Notes: generated from the sequence alone by a model not told the origin. Positions 8,063-17,384 are shown, counted from the first letter of the stretch. The stretch: DNA of 64,000 nucleotides from Virgibacillus sp. LDC-1 (GCF_030137545.1 NZ_JARUVL010000001.1:124001-188000), one strand, 5' to 3'. Numbers and translations: made by a program.

Positions 8063-9232
8063 ATGGGTCAAAAATATATACCGCTTTCTGTTCCGAATTT
8101 AAAGGGCAATGAGCTTGCCTATGTAACAAATGCAGTAGAAACGGAATGGGTATCAACAGGTGGCGCATATGTAGAAGAATTTGAAGAAAAAACAGCTGAA
8201 TTCGTGAAAGCGAAAGGGGCAGTATCCGTACAAAATGGGACTGCCGGCTTACATTTGGCACTGTTAGCATCTGGAGTTACCGATCAGGATGAAGTCATTG
8301 TTCCGACACTAACCTTTATTGCGGCAGTGAATCCGGTGAAATATATAGGGGCAGAGCCTATTTTTATGGACTGTGATGATTCACTTTGTATGGATGCCGA
8401 AAAGCTACTGGCTTTTTGCCAAACGGAATGTAGCTTTATAGACGGAAAGCTTATTAATAAGGAGTCGAAAAAGCATATCAAGGCAATCTTAGTAGTCCAT
8501 GTTTTCGGGAATATGGCGAACATGGAAAAAATCATGGAGGTTGCTCGTGAATATCAATTACAAGTAATTGAAGACGCTACAGAAGCAATTGGAACATATT
8601 ATCTGAACGGGAAATATAAAGGAAAATATGCTGGTACAATTGGAAACGTTGGTGTGTATTCATTTAATGGAAATAAAATCATGACAACTGGTGGAGGTGG
8701 CATGGTAGTTTCAGATGATGAAGCACTTTTACATCGAATAAAACATCTATCAACCCAAGCCAAAAGTGATGAATTATATTATACCCACGACGAAATCGGC
8801 TTTAATTATCGGATGACAAATCTACAGGCAGCACTGGGAATAGCACAGCTAGAGCAATTAGAAGGGTTTATTCAGATGAAGCAAGAAAACTATCAGCTTT
8901 ATAAAAAACATTTAGAAGAAGTTTCGGGGCTTTCTCTTTTAGAATTTCGCCCTAACATTCGCAGTAACCATTGGTTTTATGCATTACAGGTGGATGAAAA
9001 TTATGCATTGAATCGAGTTGAAGTGATTCACTATCTCGCATCTGAGAACATTCAATCACGTCCTATTTGGGGCCTTATTCATGAGCAAAAGCCTTACATG
9101 GGTAGTCGAACCTATCACATACAAAAAGCAAAACAGTTTTGGAATACGATCGTAAACATTCCTTGTAGCTCTAATTTAACGAAGGAGGATGTTGCTCGAG
9201 TCATTCATTGCTTGCAACATCCAGAAAGGTGA
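8063..9232 (+). CDS. legC: LegC-type PLP-dependent sugar aminotransferase
   Basis: A DegT/DnrJ/EryC1/StrS-fold aminotransferase of 389 residues. It has VQNGTAGLHLAL near residue 55, the DATEAIGTYY loop that contacts the cofactor, and the PLP lysine in SFNGNKIMTTGGGG. LegC aminates C4 of the 4-keto-6-deoxy sugar made by LegB. It lies 12 bases after legB behind TAGGAGG. The length and the WVSTGGAYVEEFE start match the family. Confidence 0.9.
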   Translation: MGQKYIPLSVPNLKGNELAYVTNAVETEWVSTGGAYVEEFEEKTAEFVKAKGAVSVQNGTAGLHLALLASGVTDQDEVIVPTLTFIAAVNPVKYIGAEPIFMDCDDSLCMDAEKLLAFCQTECSFIDGKLINKESKKHIKAILVVHVFGNMANMEKIMEVAREYQLQVIEDATEAIGTYYLNGKYKGKYAGTIGNVGVYSFNGNKIMTTGGGGMVVSDDEALLHRIKHLSTQAKSDELYYTHDEIGFNYRMTNLQAALGIAQLEQLEGFIQMKQENYQLYKKHLEEVSGLSLLEFRPNIRSNHWFYALQVDENYALNRVEVIHYLASENIQSRPIWGLIHEQKPYMGSRTYHIQKAKQFWNTIVNIPCSSNLTKEDVARVIHCLQHPER

Positions 9233-9270
9233 AATCGTCATCAGTGCCAATAACAGGGAGGGGAAGCAGC

Positions 9271-10314
9271 TTGGATATTAAAGAATTTTTGATTGATGAA
9301 AATGCGACGATGCTAGATGCAATGGCATTATTAGATAAAGTCGCCAAGAAGGTGCTGTTCGTTGTACGGGAGGACCACTTTGTAGCAGCAATTACAGATG
9401 GGGATATCCGTAGATGGATTTTGCGGAAGGGGAATTTAGAAGCAAAGGTTTGTGATATCGCAAACTATAACCCGAAGTATATCTATGAGCATGATAAAAA
9501 GACAGCAAAAGCGTTCATGAAAAGGCATTCGATCGAGGCACTTCCCGTTTTAAATGCGGACAAGGATATTGTATCGATTATTTTTTGGAATGATGAAATT
9601 GAACATAAAAAGCGCCTCCCTGTTCCAGTTGTTGTTATGGCTGGTGGATTAGGAACGAGATTGTATCCGTATACGAAGATTTTGCCCAAGCCGCTAATCC
9701 CAATAGGCGAAATTCCAATTGCGGAGCATATCATTAATCGGTTTCACCAATATGGCAGTAAGGAGTTCTTCTTAGTTGTGAACCATAAGAAGAATATGAT
9801 TAAAGCTTATTTTAATGAAATCGAAAAGGATTATGAGGTGCAGTATGCTGATGAGGACGAGCCATTAGGTACTGGTGGCGGTCTGAGCTTGTTAAAAGGA
9901 AAAATAAACGAAACGTTCATTTTGACTAATTGTGATATTTTAATTGAGGAAGATTATGAAAAAATATATGCTTACCATAAAAAAGAGGGCAACCTGATTA
10001 CAATGGTCTGTTCACTAAAGCATATTCGCATTCCCTATGGTGTAATTGAAATTGGGGAAACTGGAGAAATCGAGGAAATGAAGGAAAAGCCGGAGTTTTC
10101 CTTTTTTACAAATACCGGAATGTATATTGTTGAACCGCAAGTTATTGAGGAATTACAAGCAGGTGAGGCAGTCGGTTTTCCGGATATTATTGAACGATAT
10201 AAGGAAGCTGGAGAAAAAATTGGGGTGTATCCAATAAGCGAGCATGCATGGCTTGATATGGGGCAGCTCGATGAAATGGAAAAAATGAGGAAAAGGCTGG
10301 AACGAGATGAATAA
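9271..10314 (+). CDS. ptmE: CBS-domain nucleotidyltransferase, PtmE-like (glucosamine-1-P guanylyltransferase)
   Basis: The N-terminus (~1-115) holds a tandem CBS pair (DGDIRRWILRKG; EALPVLNADKDIV). The C-terminal half is a GT-A nucleotidyltransferase with AGGLGTRLYPYTKILPKPLI, TNCDILI and LGTGGGLSLL. This architecture is that of PtmE, which makes GDP-glucosamine to feed the GDP-linked legionaminic route; the nucleotide choice here is inferred from family. The start is TTG at 9271, eight bases behind GGGAGGGG; the upstream in-frame start at 9208 overlaps legC and has no such site. Its end overlaps the next gene by eight bases. Confidence 0.82.
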   Translation: MDIKEFLIDENATMLDAMALLDKVAKKVLFVVREDHFVAAITDGDIRRWILRKGNLEAKVCDIANYNPKYIYEHDKKTAKAFMKRHSIEALPVLNADKDIVSIIFWNDEIEHKKRLPVPVVVMAGGLGTRLYPYTKILPKPLIPIGEIPIAEHIINRFHQYGSKEFFLVVNHKKNMIKAYFNEIEKDYEVQYADEDEPLGTGGGLSLLKGKINETFILTNCDILIEEDYEKIYAYHKKEGNLITMVCSLKHIRIPYGVIEIGETGEIEEMKEKPEFSFFTNTGMYIVEPQVIEELQAGEAVGFPDIIERYKEAGEKIGVYPISEHAWLDMGQLDEMEKMRKRLERDE

Positions 10315-10948
10315 ACAAATGCTATTAGTCGGGGCAGGTGGACATTGTACGTCTGTCTTAGATTCCCTGCTTAGCTTAAAGCAATTTTCAAAAATAGGAA
10401 TCGTCGAAAAAACGGGGAAGCATGAAAAAAGGTTGCTCGGTGTTCCTGTTGTAGGGTGTGATGCGGATCTTCCAAAGCTTTATGAGCAAGGCTATGAGTT
10501 CGCATTTGTAACGGTAGGAAGTATTGGCGATGCAGACATTCGTATGCGGTTAATGACGCTCCTAGAAGAGATCGGCTTTAAAATCCCAACGATTATTGAT
10601 CCCACTGCAGTCGTGAGTCATCATGTGCAGCTTGACAAGGGCATTTATGTTGGCAAGCGAGCGGTAGTGAATGCTGGGGTGGAAATTGGCAAAGGTGCGA
10701 TTATTAATACAGGAACGATTATCGAGCATGATTGCCGAGTGGGTGCTTTTTCACATATTGCTCCTGGAGCTGTTTTAAATGGTGCAGTTCACATTGGGGA
10801 AAATACCCATATTGGTGCAAACAGTACGGTCAAGCAAGAAGTGACAATTGGTTCAAATGGAATAATCGGAATGGGAAGCACGGTATTACATAACTTCGGC
10901 GATCATTTCGTTGCCTATGGAAATCCATGCAAGGAGGCGTTAAAGTGA
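10307..10948 (+). CDS. NeuD/LegH-type sugar acetyltransferase (left-handed beta-helix)
   Basis: A short Rossmann-like N-terminal part (LLVGAGGHCTSVLDSL) is followed by hexapeptide repeats from ~100 (VGKRAVVNAGVEIGKGAIIN, HIAPGAVLNG). It belongs to the NeuD/PglD family of 213-residue acyltransferases. In this operon it most likely N-acetylates the 4-amino sugar from LegC (the LegH role); O-acetylation of the finished sugar (the NeuD role) is the alternative. The catalytic His lies in GTIIEHDCRVG. Translation is coupled to neuB through a GTGA overlap. Confidence 0.82.
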   Translation: MNKQMLLVGAGGHCTSVLDSLLSLKQFSKIGIVEKTGKHEKRLLGVPVVGCDADLPKLYEQGYEFAFVTVGSIGDADIRMRLMTLLEEIGFKIPTIIDPTAVVSHHVQLDKGIYVGKRAVVNAGVEIGKGAIINTGTIIEHDCRVGAFSHIAPGAVLNGAVHIGENTHIGANSTVKQEVTIGSNGIIGMGSTVLHNFGDHFVAYGNPCKEALK

Positions 10949-11940
10949 GTGTTTTTATTATTGCTGAAGCGGGTGTGAATCATAATGGCAGTCTAGCTTT
11001 AGCGAAGCAGCTGGTTGATCAGGCAAAGGAAGCTGGTGCAGATTGTATTAAGTTTCAAACCTTTAAAGCGAAAAATATAGCCTCAAAAAATGCAAAAAAA
11101 GCTACCTATCAAAAGGAACAAACCGGAGCCGATGAAACACAGCTGCAAATGCTTGAGAATCTTGAGCTTTCCTTTGAGGAGTTTCGTGCGCTTCATGCGT
11201 ATTGCCAAGCAAAAGAAATTGCGTTTCTTTCTACGGCATTTGATTTTGATAGCATCGATTTTTTAAACGAATTAAAGATGGATATTTGGAAGATTCCTTC
11301 TGGTGATATTACGAATTTGCCTTATTTAATGCAAATTGCTGCATTGAATATGCCTGTCATTCTCTCAACAGGAATGAGTACGATGGCGGAAATTGAAGCG
11401 GCCCTTCAAGTGCTTAAGCAGCATGGTGCTGGTGAGATTACGGTTTTGCATTGTACTACAGAATATCCCGCACCAATGGAGGATGTAAACTTGCTAGCAA
11501 TGAAGACGATTGGCGAAGCATTTGGAGTATCAATTGGTTACTCGGATCACACCAAGGGTATTGAAATACCAATAGCTGCAGTAGCGATGGGAGCTACGGT
11601 TATTGAAAAGCATTTTACACTTGACCGGAGCATGGAAGGACCTGATCATAAGGCAAGTCTTGAACCGCATGAGCTAAAAGCAATGGTACAGGCGATTCGC
11701 AATGTTGAAAAAGCGATTGGTAATGGTGAAAAAAAACCAGCCCCTTCCGAGGAAAAGAATATTGCAGTTGCTCGAAAAAGTATTGTAGCACAGCATAACA
11801 TTCAAAAAGGCGAGTTATTCTCAACAGAAAACATTACCGTAAAGCGTCCTGGAGATGGACTTAGTCCGATGAAATGGTTTGAGGTTATTGGACAAAGAGC
11901 TGCGCGAGATTTTGAAGAGGATGAGCTGATTGAGCTATGA
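10945..11940 (+). CDS. neuB: Legionaminic acid synthase (NeuB/LegI family)
   Basis: An N-acylneuraminate-9-phosphate/legionaminate synthase of ~331 residues. A TIM barrel comes first (IIAEAGVNHNGSLALAKQL, KFQTFKAKNIASKNAKKATY, STGMSTMAEIE, GYSDHTKG, EKHFTLDR), then a C-terminal SAF/antifreeze-like domain from ~275 (AVARKSIVAQHNIQKGELFS). It condenses the 6-deoxy-diacetamido-mannose from the LegG-type epimerase with phosphoenolpyruvate. The GTG at 10945 is the start, overlapping the previous stop as GTGA behind AAGGAGG. Confidence 0.92.
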   Translation: MSVFIIAEAGVNHNGSLALAKQLVDQAKEAGADCIKFQTFKAKNIASKNAKKATYQKEQTGADETQLQMLENLELSFEEFRALHAYCQAKEIAFLSTAFDFDSIDFLNELKMDIWKIPSGDITNLPYLMQIAALNMPVILSTGMSTMAEIEAALQVLKQHGAGEITVLHCTTEYPAPMEDVNLLAMKTIGEAFGVSIGYSDHTKGIEIPIAAVAMGATVIEKHFTLDRSMEGPDHKASLEPHELKAMVQAIRNVEKAIGNGEKKPAPSEEKNIAVARKSIVAQHNIQKGELFSTENITVKRPGDGLSPMKWFEVIGQRAARDFEEDELIEL

Positions 11941-13109
11941 AGACGATTTGTATATTAACAGCCACTAGAGCGGAATATGGCTTATTAAAGCCGATTATTG
12001 TAAAGCTACAAGAAGAAGCGGCATGGAATGTGCGTCTTGTTGTAACAGGTGCCCATCTATCACCTGAATTTGGTTTAACGTATAAGGAAATCGAAGAAGA
12101 TGGCATTTCCATTGATGAGAAGATAGAGATGCTTGTTAGTGCAGATACGCCAGCAGCGGTTTCTAAATCAATGGGGCTAGCTATGATTAGCTTTGCTGAT
12201 TATTTTGCCAGGGTACAGCCTGATATGCTGCTTGTGCTTGGTGATCGTTATGAAACATTAGCTGTTTGTATGGCTGCCATGAATGCTCGCATTCCGATTG
12301 CGCATCTTTATGGTGGGGAAACAACAGAGGGTGCTGTTGACGAATCCATTCGTCATGCGATTACAAAGCTCAGCTATTTGCATTTTACGAGTACCGAAAG
12401 CTATCGTAGGCGAGTAATTCAGCTTGGGGAAGAGCCAGATCGTGTCTTTACAGTTGGCGCTATTGGGATAGAAAATATTCTTCACCATCCATTGATGGAT
12501 AAGCAAGCACTTGAGGAATCGCTTGCCTACCGTTTAGAAAAGCCGTTTGCACTTGTTACCTTTCATCCTGTTACATTAGAAAATGATGAATCTGCCAATC
12601 AGTTTCAAGCATTGCTTGACGTGTGTGCGAATTTTCCGGACATGCAGTTCATTTTCACAAAGGCAAATGCAGATACAAACGGACGGATTATTAACGAAAT
12701 GATTGATGCCTATGTTACAGCACATGAACACGCAATCGCCTTTACCTCACTTGGTATGCCGCGTTATTTAAGTGCGTTAAAGCATTGTCAGCTCGTGGTT
12801 GGCAACTCATCGAGTGGCTTGTTAGAAGCGCCTTCGTTTGGAATTCCTACTGTGAATATCGGTGATCGTCAAAAAGGAAGGCTACAGGCGCCAAGTGTAA
12901 TTACCTGTGAACCAACGGTCGAAGCGATTACAGAGGCAATGCATACCGCTTTATCAGCAGCCTTTAGAGAACAGGCAAAGCAGACTGTAAATCCATACGG
13001 GAATGGGCATACAAGTAATAAGATCATTGCGGTGTTAAAGGAATTTTTAATGGACGATCGCATTGATTTGAAAAAGCGATTTTATGATGTGGAAGGTGAA
13101 AATCAATGA
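11937..13109 (+). CDS. neuC: Hydrolysing UDP/GDP-sugar 2-epimerase (NeuC/LegG family)
   Basis: 390 residues of the WecB/NeuC fold: TATRAEYGLLKPII at the start, LVLGDRYETLAVCMAA, HLYGGETTEGAVDESIRHAITKLSYLHF, and GNSSSGLLEAPSFG near the end. In the legionaminic route (LegG) it hydrolyses the nucleotide and epimerises C2 to give 2,4-diacetamido-2,4,6-trideoxymannose for NeuB. It overlaps neuB by ATGA and the next gene by ATGA. Confidence 0.9.
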   Translation: MKTICILTATRAEYGLLKPIIVKLQEEAAWNVRLVVTGAHLSPEFGLTYKEIEEDGISIDEKIEMLVSADTPAAVSKSMGLAMISFADYFARVQPDMLLVLGDRYETLAVCMAAMNARIPIAHLYGGETTEGAVDESIRHAITKLSYLHFTSTESYRRRVIQLGEEPDRVFTVGAIGIENILHHPLMDKQALEESLAYRLEKPFALVTFHPVTLENDESANQFQALLDVCANFPDMQFIFTKANADTNGRIINEMIDAYVTAHEHAIAFTSLGMPRYLSALKHCQLVVGNSSSGLLEAPSFGIPTVNIGDRQKGRLQAPSVITCEPTVEAITEAMHTALSAAFREQAKQTVNPYGNGHTSNKIIAVLKEFLMDDRIDLKKRFYDVEGENQ

Positions 13110-14101
13110 AAGTAGCTGTTATAGGCCTAGGCTCCATGGGGAAACGAAGAATTCGTTTAATTCAAAAATACAATGAAAATATTGAAATCCTAGGAATCGA
13201 TACGCGTTTAGAACGTAGGGAAGCATGTGCAAGGGAATATGATATCGAAGCCTATGAAAGCTTATCTGCATTAGGGGAAGCGCATAAGGTGGACGGGGCA
13301 TTCATTTGTACGGCTCCCTTATCTCACCAAGCACTCATTCATCAATGTCTTGAGCTTGGTATGCATGTGTTCACAGAACTGAATTTGGTTGCAGATGGCT
13401 ATGCAGAAAATATTGCCTTAGCCAAACAAAAGGAGCTCGTATTGTTTCAATCTTCTACTTTCCTTTATCGCGATGAAATAAAAACAATCAAGTCTTCCGT
13501 ACAAGCGGTGGATGGTGCGCTTAATTATACATATCATGTTGGGCAGTATTTGCCTGATTGGCATCCGTGGGAAAGCTATCATGATTTTTTCGTCGCGAAT
13601 AAACGAACAAATGGCTGTCGAGAAATCTTTGCCATTGAGCTACCATGGTTAACCGATGTTTTTGGAGAAATCGTCCATATAAATGTCGTGAAAAATAAAA
13701 TTAGTACGTTAAACGTCGATTATGCAGATAATTATTTCGTTATGCTACAGCATAAGAGCGGACATAAAGGGATGCTAGCAGTTGATATTGTATCGCGAAA
13801 GGCCGTTCGTAATTTAGAGGTTTTTGGTGAGCAGCTTTATATGTCATGGAACGGTTCACCAGAGGGATTACGTCTTTATGATTATGAGCAAAAGCTTGAA
13901 GTACCAATTGAACTCCATGAAGCGGCAGAACGATTGGATAATTATAGTTCGTTTGTTGTGGAAAATGCCTATTATAATGAAATTGCTGCTTTTTTTGAGC
14001 AAATAGCGCATGGAACGGCCCCATTATACAGCATGGAGCAGGATGAAAAGATCTTAAAGGTGATTGACGAGATTGAGAATGGAAACGACGCACATGTATA
14101 A
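13106..14101 (+). CDS. Gfo/Idh/MocA family oxidoreductase (first of two)
   Basis: An NAD(P)-binding N-terminus (VAVIGLGSMGKRRIRLIQKY) and the GAFICTAPLSHQ/HVFTELNL elements of the Gfo/Idh/MocA family; 331 residues. The usual EKP is replaced by TELNL. Its role in the pathway is not fixed by sequence; Campylobacter legionaminic clusters carry a PtmF oxidoreductase whose exact reaction is also less clear, and this could be the counterpart. It overlaps the preceding gene by ATGA and the following one by about eight bases. Confidence 0.75.
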   Translation: MKVAVIGLGSMGKRRIRLIQKYNENIEILGIDTRLERREACAREYDIEAYESLSALGEAHKVDGAFICTAPLSHQALIHQCLELGMHVFTELNLVADGYAENIALAKQKELVLFQSSTFLYRDEIKTIKSSVQAVDGALNYTYHVGQYLPDWHPWESYHDFFVANKRTNGCREIFAIELPWLTDVFGEIVHINVVKNKISTLNVDYADNYFVMLQHKSGHKGMLAVDIVSRKAVRNLEVFGEQLYMSWNGSPEGLRLYDYEQKLEVPIELHEAAERLDNYSSFVVENAYYNEIAAFFEQIAHGTAPLYSMEQDEKILKVIDEIENGNDAHV

Positions 14102-15044
14102 GATTGGGTTGGTTGGACTAGGGTCGATCGGTACAAGGCATTTACATAACATCGTCAGCGTGCTACAGGAAAGAAATCATGCTTTTTCGATTGATTTATT
14201 TCGTAGCGGCAAAGGAAAAGAGCTTGATGAACAGATTCAAAGGAATATCACGAATGTTTATTATTCGAGTGAGCAAGCGGCAAATGATTATGATGTCATA
14301 TTCATAACAAATCCAACGCATTTGCATTTCAGTACAATTGCGCAATTTGTTCCGAAGACGAAGCACATGTTTATCGAAAAACCAGTTTTCGATCAAACGG
14401 ATCTTTCGCTTGAAGCACTTTCTTTGAAAAACGACAGCATCTATTATGTTGCCTGTCCGCTTCGTTATACCGATGTCATTCAATATTTAAAGGAGTGGAG
14501 TGAGAAGGAAGGAAAGCATATTTATAGTGCGCGGGTGATTTCTTCAAGCTATCTTCCGGAATGGCGTCCTGGGGTAGATTATCGAACAACCTATAGCGCC
14601 CATAAAAATCAAGGTGGCGGCGTATCCATCGATTTGATTCATGAATGGGATTATTTGCATTATTTATTTGGGAAGCCTGAGCAGGTGTTTCATATACAGG
14701 GGACTTTTTCGCATTTAGAAATAGATAGTGATGACTTATCACTTTATATTGCGCGTTATCGGAATATGGCAGTAGAGGTACACTTAGATTATTTTGGGAG
14801 AGAGCCGATAAGAGAGGTACAGCTTTTTACGAGAGAGGATACGATTGTAGGGGACTTGCTGCAAAGTGAGGTTCGCTTCTTGAAAAGTGGAAAAACCGTC
14901 TCCTTTCATGAATCACGGAATGATTTTCAACGGAAGGAAATCGAATATTTCTTTGATGTGATCGAAGGGAAGAAGCAAAACGATAACGATATCGTGCGCG
15001 CAATGGAAACGTTAAAGATCGTAAAGGAAGGAAAAGTAACATGA
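14094..15044 (+). CDS. Gfo/Idh/MocA family oxidoreductase (second of two)
   Basis: A second family member in tandem, with IGLVGLGSIGTRHLHNIV at the N-terminus, FITNPTHLHF and the canonical FIEKPVF motif; ~316 residues. Sequence divergence from its neighbour suggests a different substrate or a heterodimer, not a recent duplicate. ATG at 14094 places the Rossmann motif at the usual distance; ATG at 14079 or TTG at 14064 are alternatives without clear ribosome sites. Its stop overlaps the next gene's ATG. Confidence 0.75.
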   Translation: MYKIGLVGLGSIGTRHLHNIVSVLQERNHAFSIDLFRSGKGKELDEQIQRNITNVYYSSEQAANDYDVIFITNPTHLHFSTIAQFVPKTKHMFIEKPVFDQTDLSLEALSLKNDSIYYVACPLRYTDVIQYLKEWSEKEGKHIYSARVISSSYLPEWRPGVDYRTTYSAHKNQGGGVSIDLIHEWDYLHYLFGKPEQVFHIQGTFSHLEIDSDDLSLYIARYRNMAVEVHLDYFGREPIREVQLFTREDTIVGDLLQSEVRFLKSGKTVSFHESRNDFQRKEIEYFFDVIEGKKQNDNDIVRAMETLKIVKEGKVT

Positions 15045-15802
15045 ATATTTTATTTACCGTTTGTGGTCGTGCTGGTTCAAAAGGAATCAAAAATAAAAAT
15101 ATAAAGGATTTTCTCGGCTATCCGCTCGTGTATTATACTATGGCTGCAATTGATTTGTATCAAAAGGAGCATCCGGCTTATTCATGCGATCTTGCTATTA
15201 ATACAGATAGTAAGGAATTAATTGAAATGGTGCAGGACGGTTTGAATATTCCAGTCCATGTAATCGAACGGGAATCTTCTTTAGGACAAGATGATACACC
15301 AAAGGTGGCAGTCATTGAAAAAAGTCTCGAGCAAATGATGGAACAGAAGAGGCAGCATTATGATATGGTTGTCGACTTGGATATCACCTCCCCACTGCGA
15401 ACGGTCGCAGACATAGAGAAGCTTATTCAGAAAAAGCTAGCTTCAGAGGCAGATGTTGTATTTTCTGTTACCGATGCAAGAAGAAATCCATATTTTAATA
15501 TGGTCAAGCAAACGGAAAATGGCTATGAACGGGTCATTGCATCCAATTTTAATGCCCGACAACAAGCACCAGAAATATTCGATATGAATGCATCTTTATA
15601 TGCGTATTCGCCGTCCTTTTTACAAAGTGGAAAAGGAATCTTTGACGGGATATGTGAGATTATTAAAATGAAGGATACCGCTGTTCTTGATTTAGATCAT
15701 GAAGGTGATTTTGAATTGATGGAGGTTATTGCCAAGCATTTATTTGCGAAGGATAAATCATTTGGTAGAATAAGAGCCCATATTGAGCAGGTGAAGAAAT
15801 AA
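15041..15802 (+). CDS. legF: CMP-legionaminic acid synthetase (acylneuraminate cytidylyltransferase)
   Basis: 253 residues with the cytidylyltransferase P-loop-like start ILFTVCGRAGSKGIKNKNIKDF, then DITSPLRTVADIEKLI and FNARQQAPEIFDMNASLYAYS. It activates the sugar made by NeuB to the CMP form used by glycosyltransferases. Legionaminate is inferred as the substrate from the LegB/LegC/NeuC set; the enzyme family also includes NeuA and PseF. Last gene of the operon, with a terminator 25 bases downstream. No glycosyltransferase, flippase or flagellin is encoded nearby. Confidence 0.85.
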   Translation: MNILFTVCGRAGSKGIKNKNIKDFLGYPLVYYTMAAIDLYQKEHPAYSCDLAINTDSKELIEMVQDGLNIPVHVIERESSLGQDDTPKVAVIEKSLEQMMEQKRQHYDMVVDLDITSPLRTVADIEKLIQKKLASEADVVFSVTDARRNPYFNMVKQTENGYERVIASNFNARQQAPEIFDMNASLYAYSPSFLQSGKGIFDGICEIIKMKDTAVLDLDHEGDFELMEVIAKHLFAKDKSFGRIRAHIEQVKK

Positions 15803-15827
15803 AAGATTATGTAATAATCTACTAAAA

Positions 15828-15860
15828 AAGAAGCGAGGAGAAAATTCCTTGCTTCTTTTT
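15828..15860 (+). terminator. Rho-independent terminator of legionaminic operon
   Basis: Stem AAGAAGCGAGGA paired with TCCTTGCTTCTT, then a T run. Confidence 0.85.
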
Positions 15861-15932
15861 ATGATGGGAATTTAATCCTTCGCGTTTTTGTCACTTTATG
15901 TCGAAAACACTTCTTTTTCGAGGGGGTTTAAT

Positions 15933-15946
15933 AGAAAGCGTTTTCA
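15933..15946 (+). promoter_or_regulatory. cre site (CcpA) upstream of acetamidase gene
   Basis: AGAAAGCGTTTTCA matches the catabolite-response consensus TGWAANCGNTNWCA at 13 of 14 positions. It lies about 50 bases before the gene, so carbon catabolite control is likely. Confidence 0.7.
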
Positions 15947-15995
15947 AATCGGTGTAAAATGAAAGTGTATTGAATACTAGAAGGAGGTTATTCCA

Positions 15996-17291
15996 ATGGT
16001 TGCCAAGCAAACCGTTTATGTAGACAGATTTACAGATGGAATTCTTGATCCGAGTAAAGAGATGGAATACGTTGTGAAGGATGGGGGACAGATTGTCGCA
16101 AATACCGCGCCAGGCTGTTGGGGACCTATGATTACACCTGCTTTAAAGGGCGGTCATGAGGTGACAAAGCCAGTATTTGTAGAAGGAGCAGAAGTGGGGG
16201 ATGCAATTGCCATCCGTATTAAGTCTATTGATGTAACATCAGTCGTGACTGCATCGGGGAATGATGAGCCGATTGATGGAAGATTTAATGGTGATCCATT
16301 TGTTGCTGCAAAATGTCCAACATGTGGAACAGTCAATCCAGAAACGGTTATTAAGGGAATTGGTGAAAAAGCAGTTCATTGCAAAACCTGTGACACGGAT
16401 ATTACACCTTTTATATTTACACATGCTTATTCAATTGCATTTAATGAGAAGAAATCAGTAGGTATTACATTAAATAAAGAAGCAGCAGAAAAAGTAGCTG
16501 AAAATGGAAAGCATTATATGAATACACCAGAGCATTCGATTCAGAATCCAATCGTGACATTTGCTCCGCATGGTATGCCGGGAACAATGGCTAGACTACG
16601 CCCGTTTTTAGGACAATTAGGAACAACTCCTGCACGGGCATTACCAGATTCCCATAATGCAGGTGACTTTGGCCAGTTTTTAATTGATGCTCCACATGAT
16701 TATGGTATTACAAAGGAACAGCTTGAGGATCGTACAGACGGCCATATGGATATTAATCGTGTAAGAGCTGGTGCAGTGCTAATTTGTCCAGTAAAGGTTC
16801 CAGGCGGTGGCGTCTACCTTGGTGACATGCATGCCATGCAAGGAGACGGAGAAATCGCAGGGCATACTGCTGATGTAGCGGGCGTTGTTCATTTACAGGT
16901 GAATGTTTTGAAGGGCATGCAAATAAATGGACCTATCCTTCTGCCAGTTGAAGAAGACCTTCCATACCTTGCCAAGCCTTTTACAAAAGAAGAGAAAGAG
17001 CAAGCAGTTCATTTAAGTAAAGAATGGGGAGTAGCGGAGGTTGAAGAGGTGCTTCCAATATCCTTTATCGGAACTGGTGCAGATCTGAATGAAGCAACAA
17101 CGAATGGTCTAGAAAGAGCGGCGGCATATTTTGATATTACCGTTCCAGAGGTAATGAATCGGGCTACCATCAATGGTTCCATTGAAATTGGACGACATCC
17201 GGGAGTTGTTACCGTGACATTTTTAGCACCGACGCGCTATTTAGAGAAAAAAGGCATCTTATCCATTGTTAAAGAACAGTACTTGTTATAA
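15996..17291 (+). CDS. Acetamidase/formamidase family protein
   Basis: 431 residues of the FmdA/AmdA family, which hydrolyses short amides to ammonia and the acid in the cytoplasm. Family landmarks include NTAPGCWGPMITPALKGG, the GDGEIAGHTADVAGVV region with GGGVYLGDMHAMQG, and TATINGSIEIGRHPG-like sequence near the C-terminus. A four-Cys element at ~107-133 (CPTCG ... CKTCD) looks like a zinc ribbon. Start is ATG behind GAAGGAGG. It appears monocistronic and under a cre site, suggesting use of amides as nitrogen/carbon source. The true substrate is not determined. Confidence 0.85.
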   Translation: MVAKQTVYVDRFTDGILDPSKEMEYVVKDGGQIVANTAPGCWGPMITPALKGGHEVTKPVFVEGAEVGDAIAIRIKSIDVTSVVTASGNDEPIDGRFNGDPFVAAKCPTCGTVNPETVIKGIGEKAVHCKTCDTDITPFIFTHAYSIAFNEKKSVGITLNKEAAEKVAENGKHYMNTPEHSIQNPIVTFAPHGMPGTMARLRPFLGQLGTTPARALPDSHNAGDFGQFLIDAPHDYGITKEQLEDRTDGHMDINRVRAGAVLICPVKVPGGGVYLGDMHAMQGDGEIAGHTADVAGVVHLQVNVLKGMQINGPILLPVEEDLPYLAKPFTKEEKEQAVHLSKEWGVAEVEEVLPISFIGTGADLNEATTNGLERAAAYFDITVPEVMNRATINGSIEIGRHPGVVTVTFLAPTRYLEKKGILSIVKEQYLL

Positions 17292-17351
17292 AAGGGAAAA
17301 TTATTGGCTGTAAAGCATCGAACATTTTCAGATGATCTATGTGGGATAAAA

Positions 17352-17384
17352 AAGCAGCAATGCCTATGATGCGCATTGCTGCTT
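17352..17384 (-). terminator. Terminator, oriented for the minus-strand VOC gene
   Basis: Stem AAGCAGCAATG/CATTGCTGCTT. On the minus strand it is followed by TTTTTT, so it ends the VOC transcript, and it may also stop the convergent acetamidase transcript. Confidence 0.75.
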
